From: a virus
Strand: one strand, 5' to 3'
Length of the DNA: 27,172 nt
IMG/VR virus record: IMGVR_UViG_3300032087_004632
Span: 1 to 27,172 of that record
Shown here: positions 11,654-19,827 of the stretch, piece by piece
How the letters are laid out: every line of letters begins with the position of its first letter
Numbering within the stretch: position 1 is the stretch's first letter
The notes under the pieces: model-generated
What the model was told of the DNA's origin: nothing
Database searches by the model: none
Seen by the model: only the letters and a program-made list of their open reading frames with translations
Made by a program: the position numbers and the translations under genes

Positions 11654-11851
11654 TCAAAACGCCTCGTTATAACCTTCAAAAATACATTGCTTATAAATTT
11701 TATTTGCTTGTTTTACAGGACACTCTAATTGATACAAAAACTCTGCATCATCATAATAATCAATATAGGCAATGTCACGTTTGCGTCTTACTTCAAACGC
11801 AATGCTCTTAGTGCCGCTTTTTAGTATCATGTTTTTTGCTTCTATCTTCAT
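11654..11851 (-). CDS. Small hypothetical protein
   Basis: A 65-aa basic protein (MKIEAKNMILKSGTKSIAFE, then YIDYYDDAEFLYQLE). No family recognised. Its ATG overlaps the TGA of the upstream 79-aa gene (ATGA). It ends a chain of five overlapping genes that starts with the HAD phosphatase. Confidence 0.7.
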   Translation of the reverse strand: MKIEAKNMILKSGTKSIAFEVRRKRDIAYIDYYDDAEFLYQLECPVKQANKIYKQCIFEGYNEAF

Positions 11852-12087
11852 GAAAATTTTCCTATATACAAATCGATATCCTGCAATGATACAATTTCGC
11901 CTGCTGTATAATATTTTAATTTTTCTGCTGCTGTTTGCGATCCTGCAATATGTGTTACTACATAATTCATAGAATCCACAAATTCTGCAACCTGATGCAC
12001 ATTATCTTCCATTATGTTTTTTACTGCACAATTAGCAGTATCTTCGCAAATGAAAACTCTAGACATTCCTATAGGTGTAACAATCAT
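11848..12087 (-). CDS. Small hypothetical protein
   Basis: A 79-aa acidic soluble protein (MIVTPIGMSRVFICEDTANC at the N-terminus, ending DLYIGKFS). No family recognised. It overlaps both neighbours as ATGA, which is good evidence of translation. An internal start at MSRVF is possible but the overlapping ATG is preferred. Confidence 0.7.
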   Translation of the reverse strand: MIVTPIGMSRVFICEDTANCAVKNIMEDNVHQVAEFVDSMNYVVTHIAGSQTAAEKLKYYTAGEIVSLQDIDLYIGKFS

Positions 12088-12389
12088 ACCACTGACGCCT
12101 CTAATACCTGTTGTAAATTCATATCTATCATATCATCATCTAATTGTATTAGTCTTGTATCTGGAATAGTGATATCTTGATTATCACCTAGATATATCAT
12201 AAGATCAGACATTGTGATATCATGTCCTAATTGATGTGCAATCCAAATTTGACTCATTATCAAAGCATTTTGTATTCTGTTTTTATCTTTTATCTGTTTT
12301 TCTACAAGCCATTTGATTGCTTCTTCTTTTGCATCATTGTATAACACAACACGTTCACCTATTGATTTTAGATAATTTTTTTCACTCAT
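12084..12389 (-). CDS. Hypothetical protein
   Basis: A 101-aa protein, helical in the first 60 residues (EEAIKWLVEKQIKDKNRIQN, IWIAHQLGHDITMSDLM) and acidic at the end. No family recognised. Its start overlaps the TGA of the H1-like gene (ATGA), and its own TGA overlaps the next start. Confidence 0.72.
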   Translation of the reverse strand: MSEKNYLKSIGERVVLYNDAKEEAIKWLVEKQIKDKNRIQNALIMSQIWIAHQLGHDITMSDLMIYLGDNQDITIPDTRLIQLDDDMIDMNLQQVLEASVV

Positions 12390-12565
12390 GTCCGATCTTT
12401 TTGCTCTTGTATTTCTTTTCTGCGTTCTACGATCAACTGTTTCATGTCATTGAGAGCTTGTCGAGCACGAACAGCACTGACTTTTACACCCTCTTGTTCA
12501 AACTTTTCGCTCTCTTTAACATATGTTGCAAAGGCAACTTTAAGTTGATCGTGTATTTCACTCAT
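12386..12565 (-). CDS. Histone H1-like (Hc1-type) small protein
   Basis: A 59-aa protein from ATG 12565. After an acidic helix (VAFATYVKESEKFEQEG) comes VSAVRARQALNDMKQLIVER followed by RKEIQE. This is the core of the bacterial histone H1-like Hc1 family (RARKALxELKKLxxExRKEIQE). Such short Hc1-like proteins occur in T4-like marine phages and may bind nucleic acid or a host protein; the role is not established. It overlaps the HAD gene by eight bases and the next gene as ATGA. An upstream TTG start (12571) would add two residues and is less likely. Confidence 0.68.
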   Translation of the reverse strand: MSEIHDQLKVAFATYVKESEKFEQEGVKVSAVRARQALNDMKQLIVERRKEIQEQKDRT

Positions 12566-13151
12566 TATCAATAATGTGCTCGTATATTTCTTTCCACTTT
12601 ACAACTTTTTTCATACCAACTGGAACACTATCGTTCATATTCCAACCATGTTCAATAAGTATCGGATTGAGTCCTACATTTAGTCCTGCAATAGCATTGG
12701 ACATCTTATCTTCAATCCAATAGTAACCAGTATCAGCATAATGTTCATCTAAGAACTCGTCTTTGTCAGCACCTGTATCCAAACACTCAAGTACTGTAAA
12801 TGCTGTAGGACCAAACATCTTCTCTAGATTCATTTGACGTAATTTTTTAGCACTTGGATCGAGGCTAAGACTTGTAATACAATGGAACTCGTAACCATGT
12901 TCTTCATGCAGACGTTTAACATAATACATAGCATCACGCAAACTAGGTAAAAATCCAATAGCTGCACTTTCGTTAAAGATGCGGCATAAACGTGTGCCTT
13001 CTTCTTTATCAATATTAAAACGTTTTGAGATATCATACTCTTGGTTACCATCTTTAATTTGTGTGTAACCGTGTTGCTCCATCCAAATGCAGAATGCATA
13101 TTCCCAATTTAGTAATACACCATCGCAGTCAGTCAATATAATCTTGTTCAT
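12558..13151 (-). CDS. HAD-superfamily phosphatase, 5'(3')-deoxyribonucleotidase-like
   Basis: A 197-aa hydrolase. Motif I is LTDCDGVLLNW with nucleophile Asp8 and acid/base Asp10; motif II is the Thr/Ser in CITSLS; a Lys follows near KKLRQ; motif IV is WIEDKMSN, carrying the magnesium-binding acidic residues. The layout with a small helical cap after motif I resembles 5'(3')-deoxyribonucleotidases and phage HAD proteins. It could trim or balance nucleotide pools alongside the ribonucleotide reductase genes just upstream. AAAGG lies about eight bases before the ATG, and a sigma70-like promoter (13180-13208) lies in the gap before it. The HAD fold is firm; the substrate is not known. Confidence 0.82.
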   Translation of the reverse strand: MNKIILTDCDGVLLNWEYAFCIWMEQHGYTQIKDGNQEYDISKRFNIDKEEGTRLCRIFNESAAIGFLPSLRDAMYYVKRLHEEHGYEFHCITSLSLDPSAKKLRQMNLEKMFGPTAFTVLECLDTGADKDEFLDEHYADTGYYWIEDKMSNAIAGLNVGLNPILIEHGWNMNDSVPVGMKKVVKWKEIYEHIIDNE

Positions 13152-13179
13152 AGTTTGCCTTTCTTATTGCCTATGTCTT

Positions 13180-13208
13180 ATATTAGTATAATTTTATTAG
13201 TTTGTCAA
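13180..13208 (-). promoter_or_regulatory. Sigma70-type promoter for the HAD gene cluster
   Basis: TTGACA (13203-13208), a 17-bp spacer and TAATAT (13180-13185) on the minus strand, in the gap between the PAAR and HAD genes. It shares the TTGACAAAC start with the promoters at 7753, 11189 and 15283. Confidence 0.6.
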
Positions 13209-13209
13209 C

Positions 13210-13557
13210 CTAGTCGTTGGCAAAAACTGTGCTTTGTGTAACTACCGTAATTTGCGCACTACAAGCGTAGGTATCGTCTTTTCTGCCAATATTTAGATTG
13301 TTTGCAAAAACATTAGGACTGTAAGTTGCTAAACCTGTTTGATGAGTAGCACAACCTGGAAATGTGTGTGCTACTTCGTTGTCGCCTTTGCGTACTACAC
13401 CTACGTTTTCGGCAAAAACGTCTCCACTGCCTTCTAATGTTGCAATATTTTGAGGATTTGCATCACAAGCAATACCGTCTAAAGGATCAGCATCACCAAC
13501 ACTAACATGAATAGTGTTTACTGTGTCTACTTGATCTTTCCTTGCAACTAACGGCAT
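13210..13557 (-). CDS. PAAR-repeat baseplate spike-tip protein
   Basis: A 115-aa protein with the PAAR layout: MPLVARKDQVDT at the N-terminus, then two repeats of the type SPNVFANNLNIGRKDD preceded by a Cys/His segment (FPGCATHQTGLATY) and followed by YACSAQITVVTQSTVFAND. PAAR proteins form a sharp cone on the tip of the central spike (T4 gp5.4), bind a metal through His and Cys residues and pierce the outer membrane during injection. The length is close to T4 gp5.4. AGGA lies eight bases before the ATG. It lies downstream of nrdB and glutaredoxin, so structural and nucleotide-metabolism genes are mixed here. Confidence 0.82.
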   Translation of the reverse strand: MPLVARKDQVDTVNTIHVSVGDADPLDGIACDANPQNIATLEGSGDVFAENVGVVRKGDNEVAHTFPGCATHQTGLATYSPNVFANNLNIGRKDDTYACSAQITVVTQSTVFAND

Positions 13558-13561
13558 TGTT

Positions 13562-13855
13562 TTATCCTGGTATTGCGAGTCCTGTGGTAGCTTGTGTATA
13601 TTGACTTGCCATATCAGACTGTGTCTTTACAACAAACTGGACTACAGTTTTATTTACCGCAATATTCTGTGCAGGATCTGCTGTAAGCAACCAAGGACCT
13701 AATCCAAAGCCGCCGTTTTGTGCCATTAGCGCCATAGGCTTTGTTACTGTGAGAGTTTTGTCATTTTCTTCTACAAAACGAGCAACAACTTCTTCTCCTG
13801 CACTTGTACGGAAAGTAATTGTGTCGTTCTTTTTATATGGTGCTTCAATCAACAT
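13562..13855 (-). CDS. Small conserved phage protein, possibly Sm-like fold
   Basis: A 97-aa protein with a strand-rich first half (DTITFRTSAGEEVVARFVEE, TLTVTKPMALM) that resembles a small Sm-like or SH3-like barrel. A Gly-rich loop (GGFGLGPWLLTA) and a strand plus tail follow. I recall proteins of the same pattern in marine T4-like phages, always small and uncharacterised. Its ATG shares one base with the glutaredoxin TAA (TAATG), and the PAAR gene follows after four bases. The fold is a guess from the strand pattern. Confidence 0.68.
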   Translation of the reverse strand: MLIEAPYKKNDTITFRTSAGEEVVARFVEENDKTLTVTKPMALMAQNGGFGLGPWLLTADPAQNIAVNKTVVQFVVKTQSDMASQYTQATTGLAIPG

Positions 13856-14106
13856 TATAACGAGTGTCCTGTTCCTGTATAGTTTGTGTCTTCGATGTAT
13901 TTTACAAATTGTTCAAAGCCGCCAACTTTTTGTCCGCCAACTACAATCTGTGGAAATGTACGAGCTTCTGGAAACTCTGCAAGAACTGCTTCTCTTTGAA
14001 AATCCTTGCCTAGTTCTAAATATTCATATTGATAGCCACGCTGTTCGCATAGTGCTTTTGCTTTTGTGCAACTTGGACAAGCCGGTTTACCCCAAATGTG
14101 TATCAT
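13855..14106 (-). CDS. Glutaredoxin (NrdC-like)
   Basis: An 83-aa glutaredoxin. The active site is CPSC (Cys10 and Cys13) after the first strand IHIWGKPA, followed by a cis-Pro loop TFPQIVVGG (50-58) and the glutathione-binding GGFEQF. It should reduce the C-terminal cysteine pair of NrdA after each catalytic cycle, as T4 NrdC does. Its ATG overlaps the nrdB TGA (ATGA), so electron donor and enzyme subunit are made together. Confidence 0.92.
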   Translation of the reverse strand: MIHIWGKPACPSCTKAKALCEQRGYQYEYLELGKDFQREAVLAEFPEARTFPQIVVGGQKVGGFEQFVKYIEDTNYTGTGHSL

Positions 14107-15233
14107 AGTGAGAATCCTTTAAATGTGTCTGTGCTCACATCCTGCTTTGTACCACCTGATACATATGATGTGATTTCTGTTTCTTGTGGAGCAACTTGTA
14201 CATCAGCACCTGAGATCCACTTCTGTGTCCACGGCAACGGATTGTTGCGTGTGTTTGTGTATGGACCTTTTAGATCCACATTTTGCATACGCTTGGCTGC
14301 AATGTATTCCACATACTCTCCGAGCAACTGCGAATTCAATCCAATCATTGAACCGTCTTTGAACAAATAATCTGCCCAAGCCTTTTCTTGATCCACAGCA
14401 TCTACAAACATTTGAATACAATCTTGTTCAGTTTCCTGTGCAATCTTGGTGTAGTCCGGATCATCTTTCTTTAGCAACTTTAACAACATTTGTGTGCTTG
14501 CTAGGTGTAAGTTTTCATCTCGTGCAATCAGTTTGATAATCTTAGCATTGCCTTCCATTTTCTTCAATTCAGCAAATGCCCAACTACAAGCAAAGCTCAC
14601 ATAAAAACGCACACCTTCCAAGATATTCACACTCATTAGAGTAAGCCAAATGTTTTTCTTTAGTTCATATAAATCAACTTTTACTTTTTTGCCATTCACA
14701 GTATGTGTGCCTTCGCCAAGCAAATTGTAATAGCCTGCTTGCTCAATCAAGTCATCGTAATACTTTGAGATGTCGCCTGCACAATCTACAATCTCCTCAA
14801 TGTCCAACATTTCATCAAAGATTTTGCTCGGATTGCTGTACACGTTGCGAATAATGTGTGTGTAACTGCGACTGTGAATGGTTTCACTGAACGTCCAAGT
14901 TTGAATCCAGTTTTCCAGTTCCGGCAATGATACCACAGGACCAAATGCCTCTACCGGTGCCCTACCTTGTACACTGTCTAGCAAGATTTGACGCTTCAAG
15001 TTTGATGTAAAGATATGCTGTTCATGTTCAGTTAGACCTTTAAAGTCCTTTGCATCTTTATAGATATCAACTTCCTCTGGACGCCAAAAGAATCCTAATT
15101 GTTTGTCTGTTAAACTGTCAAAACTTTTATACTTTAGCGTATCATAACGCTGGATTGTAGGACCACCTGTTGGATCCAAAAACGCCAATACCTCTGTATG
15201 GTTGGCACGATTTTCTACGTCAAAAACGCTCAT
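14103..15233 (-). CDS. nrdB: Class Ia ribonucleotide reductase beta subunit
   Basis: The 376-aa small subunit houses the di-iron centre and tyrosyl radical. Visible ligands are Asp86 (LLDS), Glu117 and His120 in FSETIHSRSYTHIIRN, with radical Tyr124 in the same segment, matching Asp84, Glu115, His118 and Tyr122 of E. coli. Later Glu/His ligands fall in the IARDENLHLA segment. The C-terminal tail TFKGFSL would dock on NrdA. AGAGG precedes ATG 15233, and a perfect sigma70 promoter (15260-15288) lies in the gap after nrdA. The gene overlaps the glutaredoxin gene as ATGA. It supplies dNTPs for phage replication and needs iron, which the heme oxygenase in this window could release. Confidence 0.97.
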   Translation of the reverse strand: MSVFDVENRANHTEVLAFLDPTGGPTIQRYDTLKYKSFDSLTDKQLGFFWRPEEVDIYKDAKDFKGLTEHEQHIFTSNLKRQILLDSVQGRAPVEAFGPVVSLPELENWIQTWTFSETIHSRSYTHIIRNVYSNPSKIFDEMLDIEEIVDCAGDISKYYDDLIEQAGYYNLLGEGTHTVNGKKVKVDLYELKKNIWLTLMSVNILEGVRFYVSFACSWAFAELKKMEGNAKIIKLIARDENLHLASTQMLLKLLKKDDPDYTKIAQETEQDCIQMFVDAVDQEKAWADYLFKDGSMIGLNSQLLGEYVEYIAAKRMQNVDLKGPYTNTRNNPLPWTQKWISGADVQVAPQETEITSYVSGGTKQDVSTDTFKGFSL

Positions 15234-15259
15234 AGTATACCTCTCTCTGTATGTCTTAA

Positions 15260-15288
15260 ATTATAATTGGATCTGGCCCGTTTGTCAA
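15260..15288 (-). promoter_or_regulatory. Consensus sigma70 promoter for nrdB
   Basis: TTGACA (15283-15288), a 17-bp spacer and TATAAT (15260-15265) on the minus strand. Both hexamers and the spacing are perfect. The predicted start is about 20 bases before the nrdB ATG. Confidence 0.82.
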
Positions 15289-15290
15289 TC

Positions 15291-17603
15291 TTAAATTACG
15301 CAACTTTCACACGCCTCGTCATCTTCAATGTGATAGCCATTTGTTTGTGGCTCTTCTGCTTCACCGACAAGTTTACTTACATCAATTTCGCCTTGTCCGT
15401 CGTGCGTGTTAAAGTAGTATAACTGCTTGCCACCGTATTTATAGAACATCAACATATGCTGTAACATCAAGCTCATTGGAATTTTTTCGTCCTCATAAAA
15501 CACAGGATTATAACTTGTGTTGACGCTGATACCTTGGTCAATGTACTTTTGTAACACCGCCATAATTTTGATATAACCCTCTGGGCTACGCTGATCCCAA
15601 AGCAAATCGTATTTGTTCTTTAGACGCTTGTATTCTGGAACAACTTGTTTTAGCACACCGTGCTTTGACTGCTTTACACTGATAAGGCTACGTGGTGGTT
15701 CAATACCGTTTGTAGCATTTGCAATCTGCGCACTTGTTTCTGCTGGCATAAGTGCCATCAATGTACTGTTACGGATGCCTGTTTCCTGTAACTGTGCTCG
15801 TAGTGCATCCCAGTCCATGCGCTCTTGATGTGGTACCAGTTCATCCAAATCTTTTTTGTATGTTTGGTTTGGTGTAATGCCGTGTCCGTATTTGGTTTCC
15901 ATAATGCCTGGAATAGCACCTTGTTCTGCTGCTAGGTCTGCACTTGCTTTGATTAGATAGTAACTCCACGCTTCTGCATATTGGTCAACAAGAGCAAGAC
16001 CATCAGCATCAATGCCTTGGTAGGTTAGATCGTGTTTTGCCATCCAGTATGCAAAGTTTATAATACCAACACCGATAGGACGGCGTTTTTCTGTAGATAA
16101 TCTCGCAGCAAGGATTGGATAGTTTTGATATGATAACAATGCATCTAATCCACGCACTGCAAGAGTGCAAGCCTTTTCAAAGTCTTCTGGCGATCTAACA
16201 TTGCCCCAATTGATAGCACTGAGTGTGCATAGGCTGATTTCACCATCAGGATCATTTAGATCATTCAGTGGCTTGGTTGGCAAGTCAATTTCTGCACAAA
16301 GGTTACTTTGTCTAATAGGTGCAACTTCTGGTAGGAATGCACCATGGTCGTTAGCATTGTCTACGTTCTGTAGATAGATACGTCCGGTGTTTTTACGTTC
16401 TTCCATAAACGCACCAAACAATTGTGCTGCTGGAATAGTCTTTTTGCGTAATTTTGTATTGCGTTCTGCTGTTTCGTACAATTCACGAAAACGGTCTTGA
16501 TCGGCAAAGAAAGCATCGTATAATCCTGGCACGTCACTTGGCGAGAACAGTGTAATATCACCGCCTGTGATAAGACGCTCATACATCAGCTTGTTAAACT
16601 GCACACCGTAGTCCATGTGACGCACACGATTTTCTTCTGTGCCTTTGTTGTTCTTTAACACCAGCATTTCTTCTGCTTCTAAATGCCAAATAGGATAATA
16701 AATTGTAGCTGCTCCACCACGTACACCACCTTGGCTGCATGACTTTGTTGCTGCTTGGAACATCTTATAGAAAGGAATAATGCCTGTATGATACGCATCA
16801 CCTTTGCGTATTGGAGATCCAATAGCACGGATTGAACCGCCGCCAATACCGATACCTGCTTTTTGACTTACGTATTTAACAACACTTGCGCTAGTAGCAT
16901 TGATACTATCAAGGCTATCGTCAGTTTCAATAAGAACACAACTGCTGAACTGTCTCTGCGGAGTTCTGACGCCGGCCATAACAGGAGTGGGTAGACTAAT
17001 ATCATGTAAACTAATAGCGTCATAATAATCTTTTACCCATTTTAATCTTGTCTCCTTTGGATAACCTTGGAACAGTGTTGCGGCAATTAGAACATAACAC
17101 ATCTGTGGTGTTTCAAAGATTTCACCGCTTACTCTGTTCTGACACAAGTACTTACCACGCAACTGCTCCATAGCAACATAGGTTAAATTCTCATCACGCT
17201 CGTGCTTTACAAAACTGTTGATCCTTTCCCACTCGTCGTCATCATAGTATGTGATTAGTTCTGGATCATAAAATCCACGTTCTGTATTGCGCTCTACTAA
17301 CTCTTTTACCGTGCATGGTTCGTAGCCCCCGTAAACTTCTTTGCGTAAGGCATAGTTGATAAGTCTACCGCCTACAAACTGGTAATTTGGTGTTTCTTCG
17401 CTAATTAAATCTGCTGCTGCTTTGATCAGTGTTTCTTGAATTTCACTTGTCTTCATACCGTTAAAAAATTGGATCTGACTCTTTATTTCTACCTCGCTCG
17501 GACTAACGCCTGTAATATCTTCTGTAGCATAAAAAACAACTTTGTGTAATTTTTCGATATCTAACGGCTCGCGGCGTCCGTCACGCTTGGTAACTTGAAT
17601 CAT
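15291..17603 (-). CDS. nrdA: Class Ia ribonucleotide reductase alpha subunit
   Basis: The 770-aa large subunit reduces ribonucleoside diphosphates. An ATP-cone covers about 1-95 (starting VTKRDGRREPLDIEK). Catalytic residues are intact: Cys222 (FSSCVL), Asn434, Cys436 and Glu438 (SNLCAEI), and Cys459 (SLCTL). The spacing is identical to Cys225, Cys439 and Cys462 of E. coli. Radical-transfer tyrosines lie near the end (KQLYYFNTHDG). The C-terminal pair in CESCVI is the site recharged by glutaredoxin. It closely resembles E. coli NrdA throughout. A perfect sigma70 promoter lies 115-143 bases upstream, inside the preceding gene, and a late-type box sits nearer. It is separated from nrdB by only 57 bases, which hold nrdB's own promoter. 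Confidence 0.97.
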   Translation of the reverse strand: MIQVTKRDGRREPLDIEKLHKVVFYATEDITGVSPSEVEIKSQIQFFNGMKTSEIQETLIKAAADLISEETPNYQFVGGRLINYALRKEVYGGYEPCTVKELVERNTERGFYDPELITYYDDDEWERINSFVKHERDENLTYVAMEQLRGKYLCQNRVSGEIFETPQMCYVLIAATLFQGYPKETRLKWVKDYYDAISLHDISLPTPVMAGVRTPQRQFSSCVLIETDDSLDSINATSASVVKYVSQKAGIGIGGGSIRAIGSPIRKGDAYHTGIIPFYKMFQAATKSCSQGGVRGGAATIYYPIWHLEAEEMLVLKNNKGTEENRVRHMDYGVQFNKLMYERLITGGDITLFSPSDVPGLYDAFFADQDRFRELYETAERNTKLRKKTIPAAQLFGAFMEERKNTGRIYLQNVDNANDHGAFLPEVAPIRQSNLCAEIDLPTKPLNDLNDPDGEISLCTLSAINWGNVRSPEDFEKACTLAVRGLDALLSYQNYPILAARLSTEKRRPIGVGIINFAYWMAKHDLTYQGIDADGLALVDQYAEAWSYYLIKASADLAAEQGAIPGIMETKYGHGITPNQTYKKDLDELVPHQERMDWDALRAQLQETGIRNSTLMALMPAETSAQIANATNGIEPPRSLISVKQSKHGVLKQVVPEYKRLKNKYDLLWDQRSPEGYIKIMAVLQKYIDQGISVNTSYNPVFYEDEKIPMSLMLQHMLMFYKYGGKQLYYFNTHDGQGEIDVSKLVGEAEEPQTNGYHIEDDEACESCVI

Positions 17604-17636
17604 ATTTCTATCCTTTTTTATTTTTTAGTTATCAGG

Positions 17637-17644
17637 TATTTATT
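17637..17644 (-). promoter_or_regulatory. Late-type box AATAAATA before nrdA
   Basis: AATAAATA on the minus strand, 34 bases upstream of nrdA and overlapping the stop of the 140-aa gene by two bases. It has one mismatch to the T4 late consensus. Together with the sigma70 promoter further up it would allow both early and late nrdA transcription. Confidence 0.42.
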
Positions 17645-18065
17645 AGTAAGTAGGCAATGTATCGTACCGCATTTGACATTCCATAGTAGGTAATTCAGTT
17701 GCGTCAATACTCCTATCATTATAATACCCTATTGTTTGATTGTCAACAAAAAGTAGGTACTTGATTGCACTTTCTTTTTTGTCTAGTACAATATGTATCT
17801 CAAAACAGGCCTGAGAAAAACGCTTAGTTAAATGTAGTGTGTAGTAAATTGCCAATATTTTTGTAAATTCACAATAGGTGTTTTCTTTGAGCAACTCCCA
17901 AGGACTTGGCCATGTAGCACTATCGTAAGGATCTGCTGCTATATTGCTCACAGGTACATTGTTCCAAAACGAAATAGCATCTGTCACAGGACAATCACTA
18001 TCTTCTAAATTTAAACGTAGATTTCGCCAGAGTTTTATTCTGCCTACATAATCTTTTTCAACCAT
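17643..18065 (-). CDS. Conserved hypothetical protein
   Basis: A 140-aa soluble protein with a Trp-rich first half (KLWRNLRLN, FWNNVPVSN, WPSPWELLKE), a central helix with Cys and Tyr (EFTKILAIYYTLHLTKRF) and a strand-rich end (IKYLLFVDNQTIGYYND). I recall proteins with the PWELLKE...YYTLxLT pattern in marine T4-like phages, without known function. Its start overlaps the tail-spike stop as TAATG. Its coding region contains a perfect sigma70 promoter for nrdA. Confidence 0.75.
   Translation of the reverse strand: MVEKDYVGRIKLWRNLRLNLEDSDCPVTDAISFWNNVPVSNIAADPYDSATWPSPWELLKENTYCEFTKILAIYYTLHLTKRFSQACFEIHIVLDKKESAIKYLLFVDNQTIGYYNDRSIDATELPTMECQMRYDTLPTY
17718..17746 (-). promoter_or_regulatory. 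Consensus sigma70 promoter for nrdA
   Basis: TTGACA (17741-17746), a 17-bp spacer and TATAAT (17718-17723) on the minus strand, all perfect consensus. It lies inside the 140-aa gene. The predicted start is near 17711, giving nrdA a leader of about 110 bases. Confidence 0.75.
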
Positions 18066-19795
18066 TATACTATATATTTGATAGTGAATTCAAGTTCGTC
18101 ATCTACTGGAGACAGTGCATCAATAACAGTATTGAATACATTTAAATGTATTTCACTGCTACTGTTTTGCAAAGCATTACCTCTAATACCAAATACTAAT
18201 AGATTAGCTTTACTAGGATTACCAGTATAGATATAATCATTATTAAATGTTATATCGCCGCCTGCATATAATTTATTGTAAAGAATATGTATAACACCTT
18301 CTTGGTAACAAGGCCCTGGTGCAATATCTGCTCTATACATGTAATGTAATTCAATCGAACCACGTTGTGCATCTGCAGGCAATCTAATGATAGTTTCACC
18401 ATCTACTTCTACAGATCCTGTATCTAACACTGGACCAATTGCACGTTTAACAGGAAAACTCAGTTCTGTTCTTTTTGAACCGTGAACTTCAGGCAAATAA
18501 TCTTGTGTAAAATACAAAGGATCAACAGTCAATTCTTCTGTACGTTGGAAGTAATCATTTACACTACTGTTGCTGTCCATATCTCTGTAGTCAGCATCGC
18601 TTAAACCACTTGCAGAATTGTTTCTATAAAATTCAATTACAGGAGTAACGACAACACTGCTACTATTATCTCTACCTACGTTTAAGAATGTGTTACTTTC
18701 ACTTCTATTAAAATTACCAGTGCGTACATAGATACCTTGTTTATCAACTGCATCAAACACAAAGTCTTTTACCAATGTATGCTGCGAACCTATCTGTTTG
18801 CCTACTGGTAAAACTGTAAGTGGATCGCCACCTAAAACGAAACCAAGGCCACAAGCATTGATTTTACCATGTATAAATTTGTTGTAATTTATATCGTAGT
18901 CGCTCCAAACTGCTGCGGTCATATCTGATACATGTATATTGTTGAAGATATTGTTATCAGTTGTTGCTGTAGCTACACTACCGTTTGATAAAAATATTCC
19001 TACCCAGTTACTTGCAGGATCGCCATCATCGCTGATAGCCATTCCGTTACCAAACGTGCCTTGTATTTTGATATTTTCAAATAAGCTATCTTTACAGTTT
19101 TCTAAAAGCAATGCGCCACCATAACTAGTATGATTCAACGTCATACCTTCGATTCTAATATTTCTAGCCATATTTAAACTGTCAGTGGTGCTTGGATCAG
19201 CATAGGTACCAGGAACACTAGTTTCATTTACAGTTCTAAAAATATGAGCAGGTGGGTTAGTAGCACTGCTTATAATTTTTGTTTTATCAATTCCGTCGCC
19301 TATCAAGGTAGCATATGGAGGAACTCTTAAACCGTCGCCACTTACTACATATTCTCCTGCTGGAAAATACAATTTTATTCTACTTTTAGCTAATCCTTTA
19401 CTGGCTGGATTTAAAAACAACTGATCTAAAGCACGTTGAATTTTTACAGTATTATCTTCGGTACCGCTTTCAACACCAAAGTCTCTAACATTTACAATAT
19501 CATCTAGTTTTTCTTGTAAAGTTCTTTCTGTCGGAGAACTAATTGCTTCGCCAGTTTGTATCTCGCCACGTTTGTAAGCATAATCACCTGCTGTGGTTAG
19601 TAAGTCATCTGCTTCTGTAAGAATCTTTGTGTTACCAACTGTAGGTGCACCTTCGCTGGTTGCACCATTACCGATGTATAATTCTTGGGTATCTATTGCC
19701 CAACCTATTTCACCGGATGCAAGTTGTGGTAAACCTGTTCCTTGATTTTTTCTACCACGTCTGTGTTGAATACGAGATATCTGTACAACGGCCAT
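18065..19795 (-). CDS. Tail spike/fibre with a beta-helix (pectate-lyase-like) domain
   Basis: A 576-aa virion protein. The N-terminal 45 residues (IQHRRGRK, then LPQLASGEIGWAIDTQELYI) are the adaptor repeat seen at the start of many tail-fibre and tropism proteins. Residues 101-127 (VNVRDFGVESGTEDNTVKIQ and on) open a right-handed beta-helix of the pectate-lyase/tailspike superfamily: an Asp-Asn-rich entry followed by rungs with repeated NI, GI and NN turns to about 400. The C-terminal 130 residues are strand-rich and may form the trimer tip. No catalytic residues can be assigned. It probably binds or degrades a host surface polysaccharide. TAGGAG lies six bases before ATG 19795, and a CTAAATA late box is embedded in the upstream stop. 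Confidence 0.85.
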   Translation of the reverse strand: MAVVQISRIQHRRGRKNQGTGLPQLASGEIGWAIDTQELYIGNGATSEGAPTVGNTKILTEADDLLTTAGDYAYKRGEIQTGEAISSPTERTLQEKLDDIVNVRDFGVESGTEDNTVKIQRALDQLFLNPASKGLAKSRIKLYFPAGEYVVSGDGLRVPPYATLIGDGIDKTKIISSATNPPAHIFRTVNETSVPGTYADPSTTDSLNMARNIRIEGMTLNHTSYGGALLLENCKDSLFENIKIQGTFGNGMAISDDGDPASNWVGIFLSNGSVATATTDNNIFNNIHVSDMTAAVWSDYDINYNKFIHGKINACGLGFVLGGDPLTVLPVGKQIGSQHTLVKDFVFDAVDKQGIYVRTGNFNRSESNTFLNVGRDNSSSVVVTPVIEFYRNNSASGLSDADYRDMDSNSSVNDYFQRTEELTVDPLYFTQDYLPEVHGSKRTELSFPVKRAIGPVLDTGSVEVDGETIIRLPADAQRGSIELHYMYRADIAPGPCYQEGVIHILYNKLYAGGDITFNNDYIYTGNPSKANLLVFGIRGNALQNSSSEIHLNVFNTVIDALSPVDDELEFTIKYIV

Positions 19796-19820
19796 GTGTT
19801 ACTCCTAGTAATGCTAGTAG

Positions 19821-19827
19821 TATTTAG
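19821..19827 (-). promoter_or_regulatory. Late-type promoter CTAAATA for the tail spike
   Basis: CTAAATA on the minus strand about 25 bases before the tail-spike ATG. Its TAA is the stop codon of the exonuclease gene. Confidence 0.6.
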
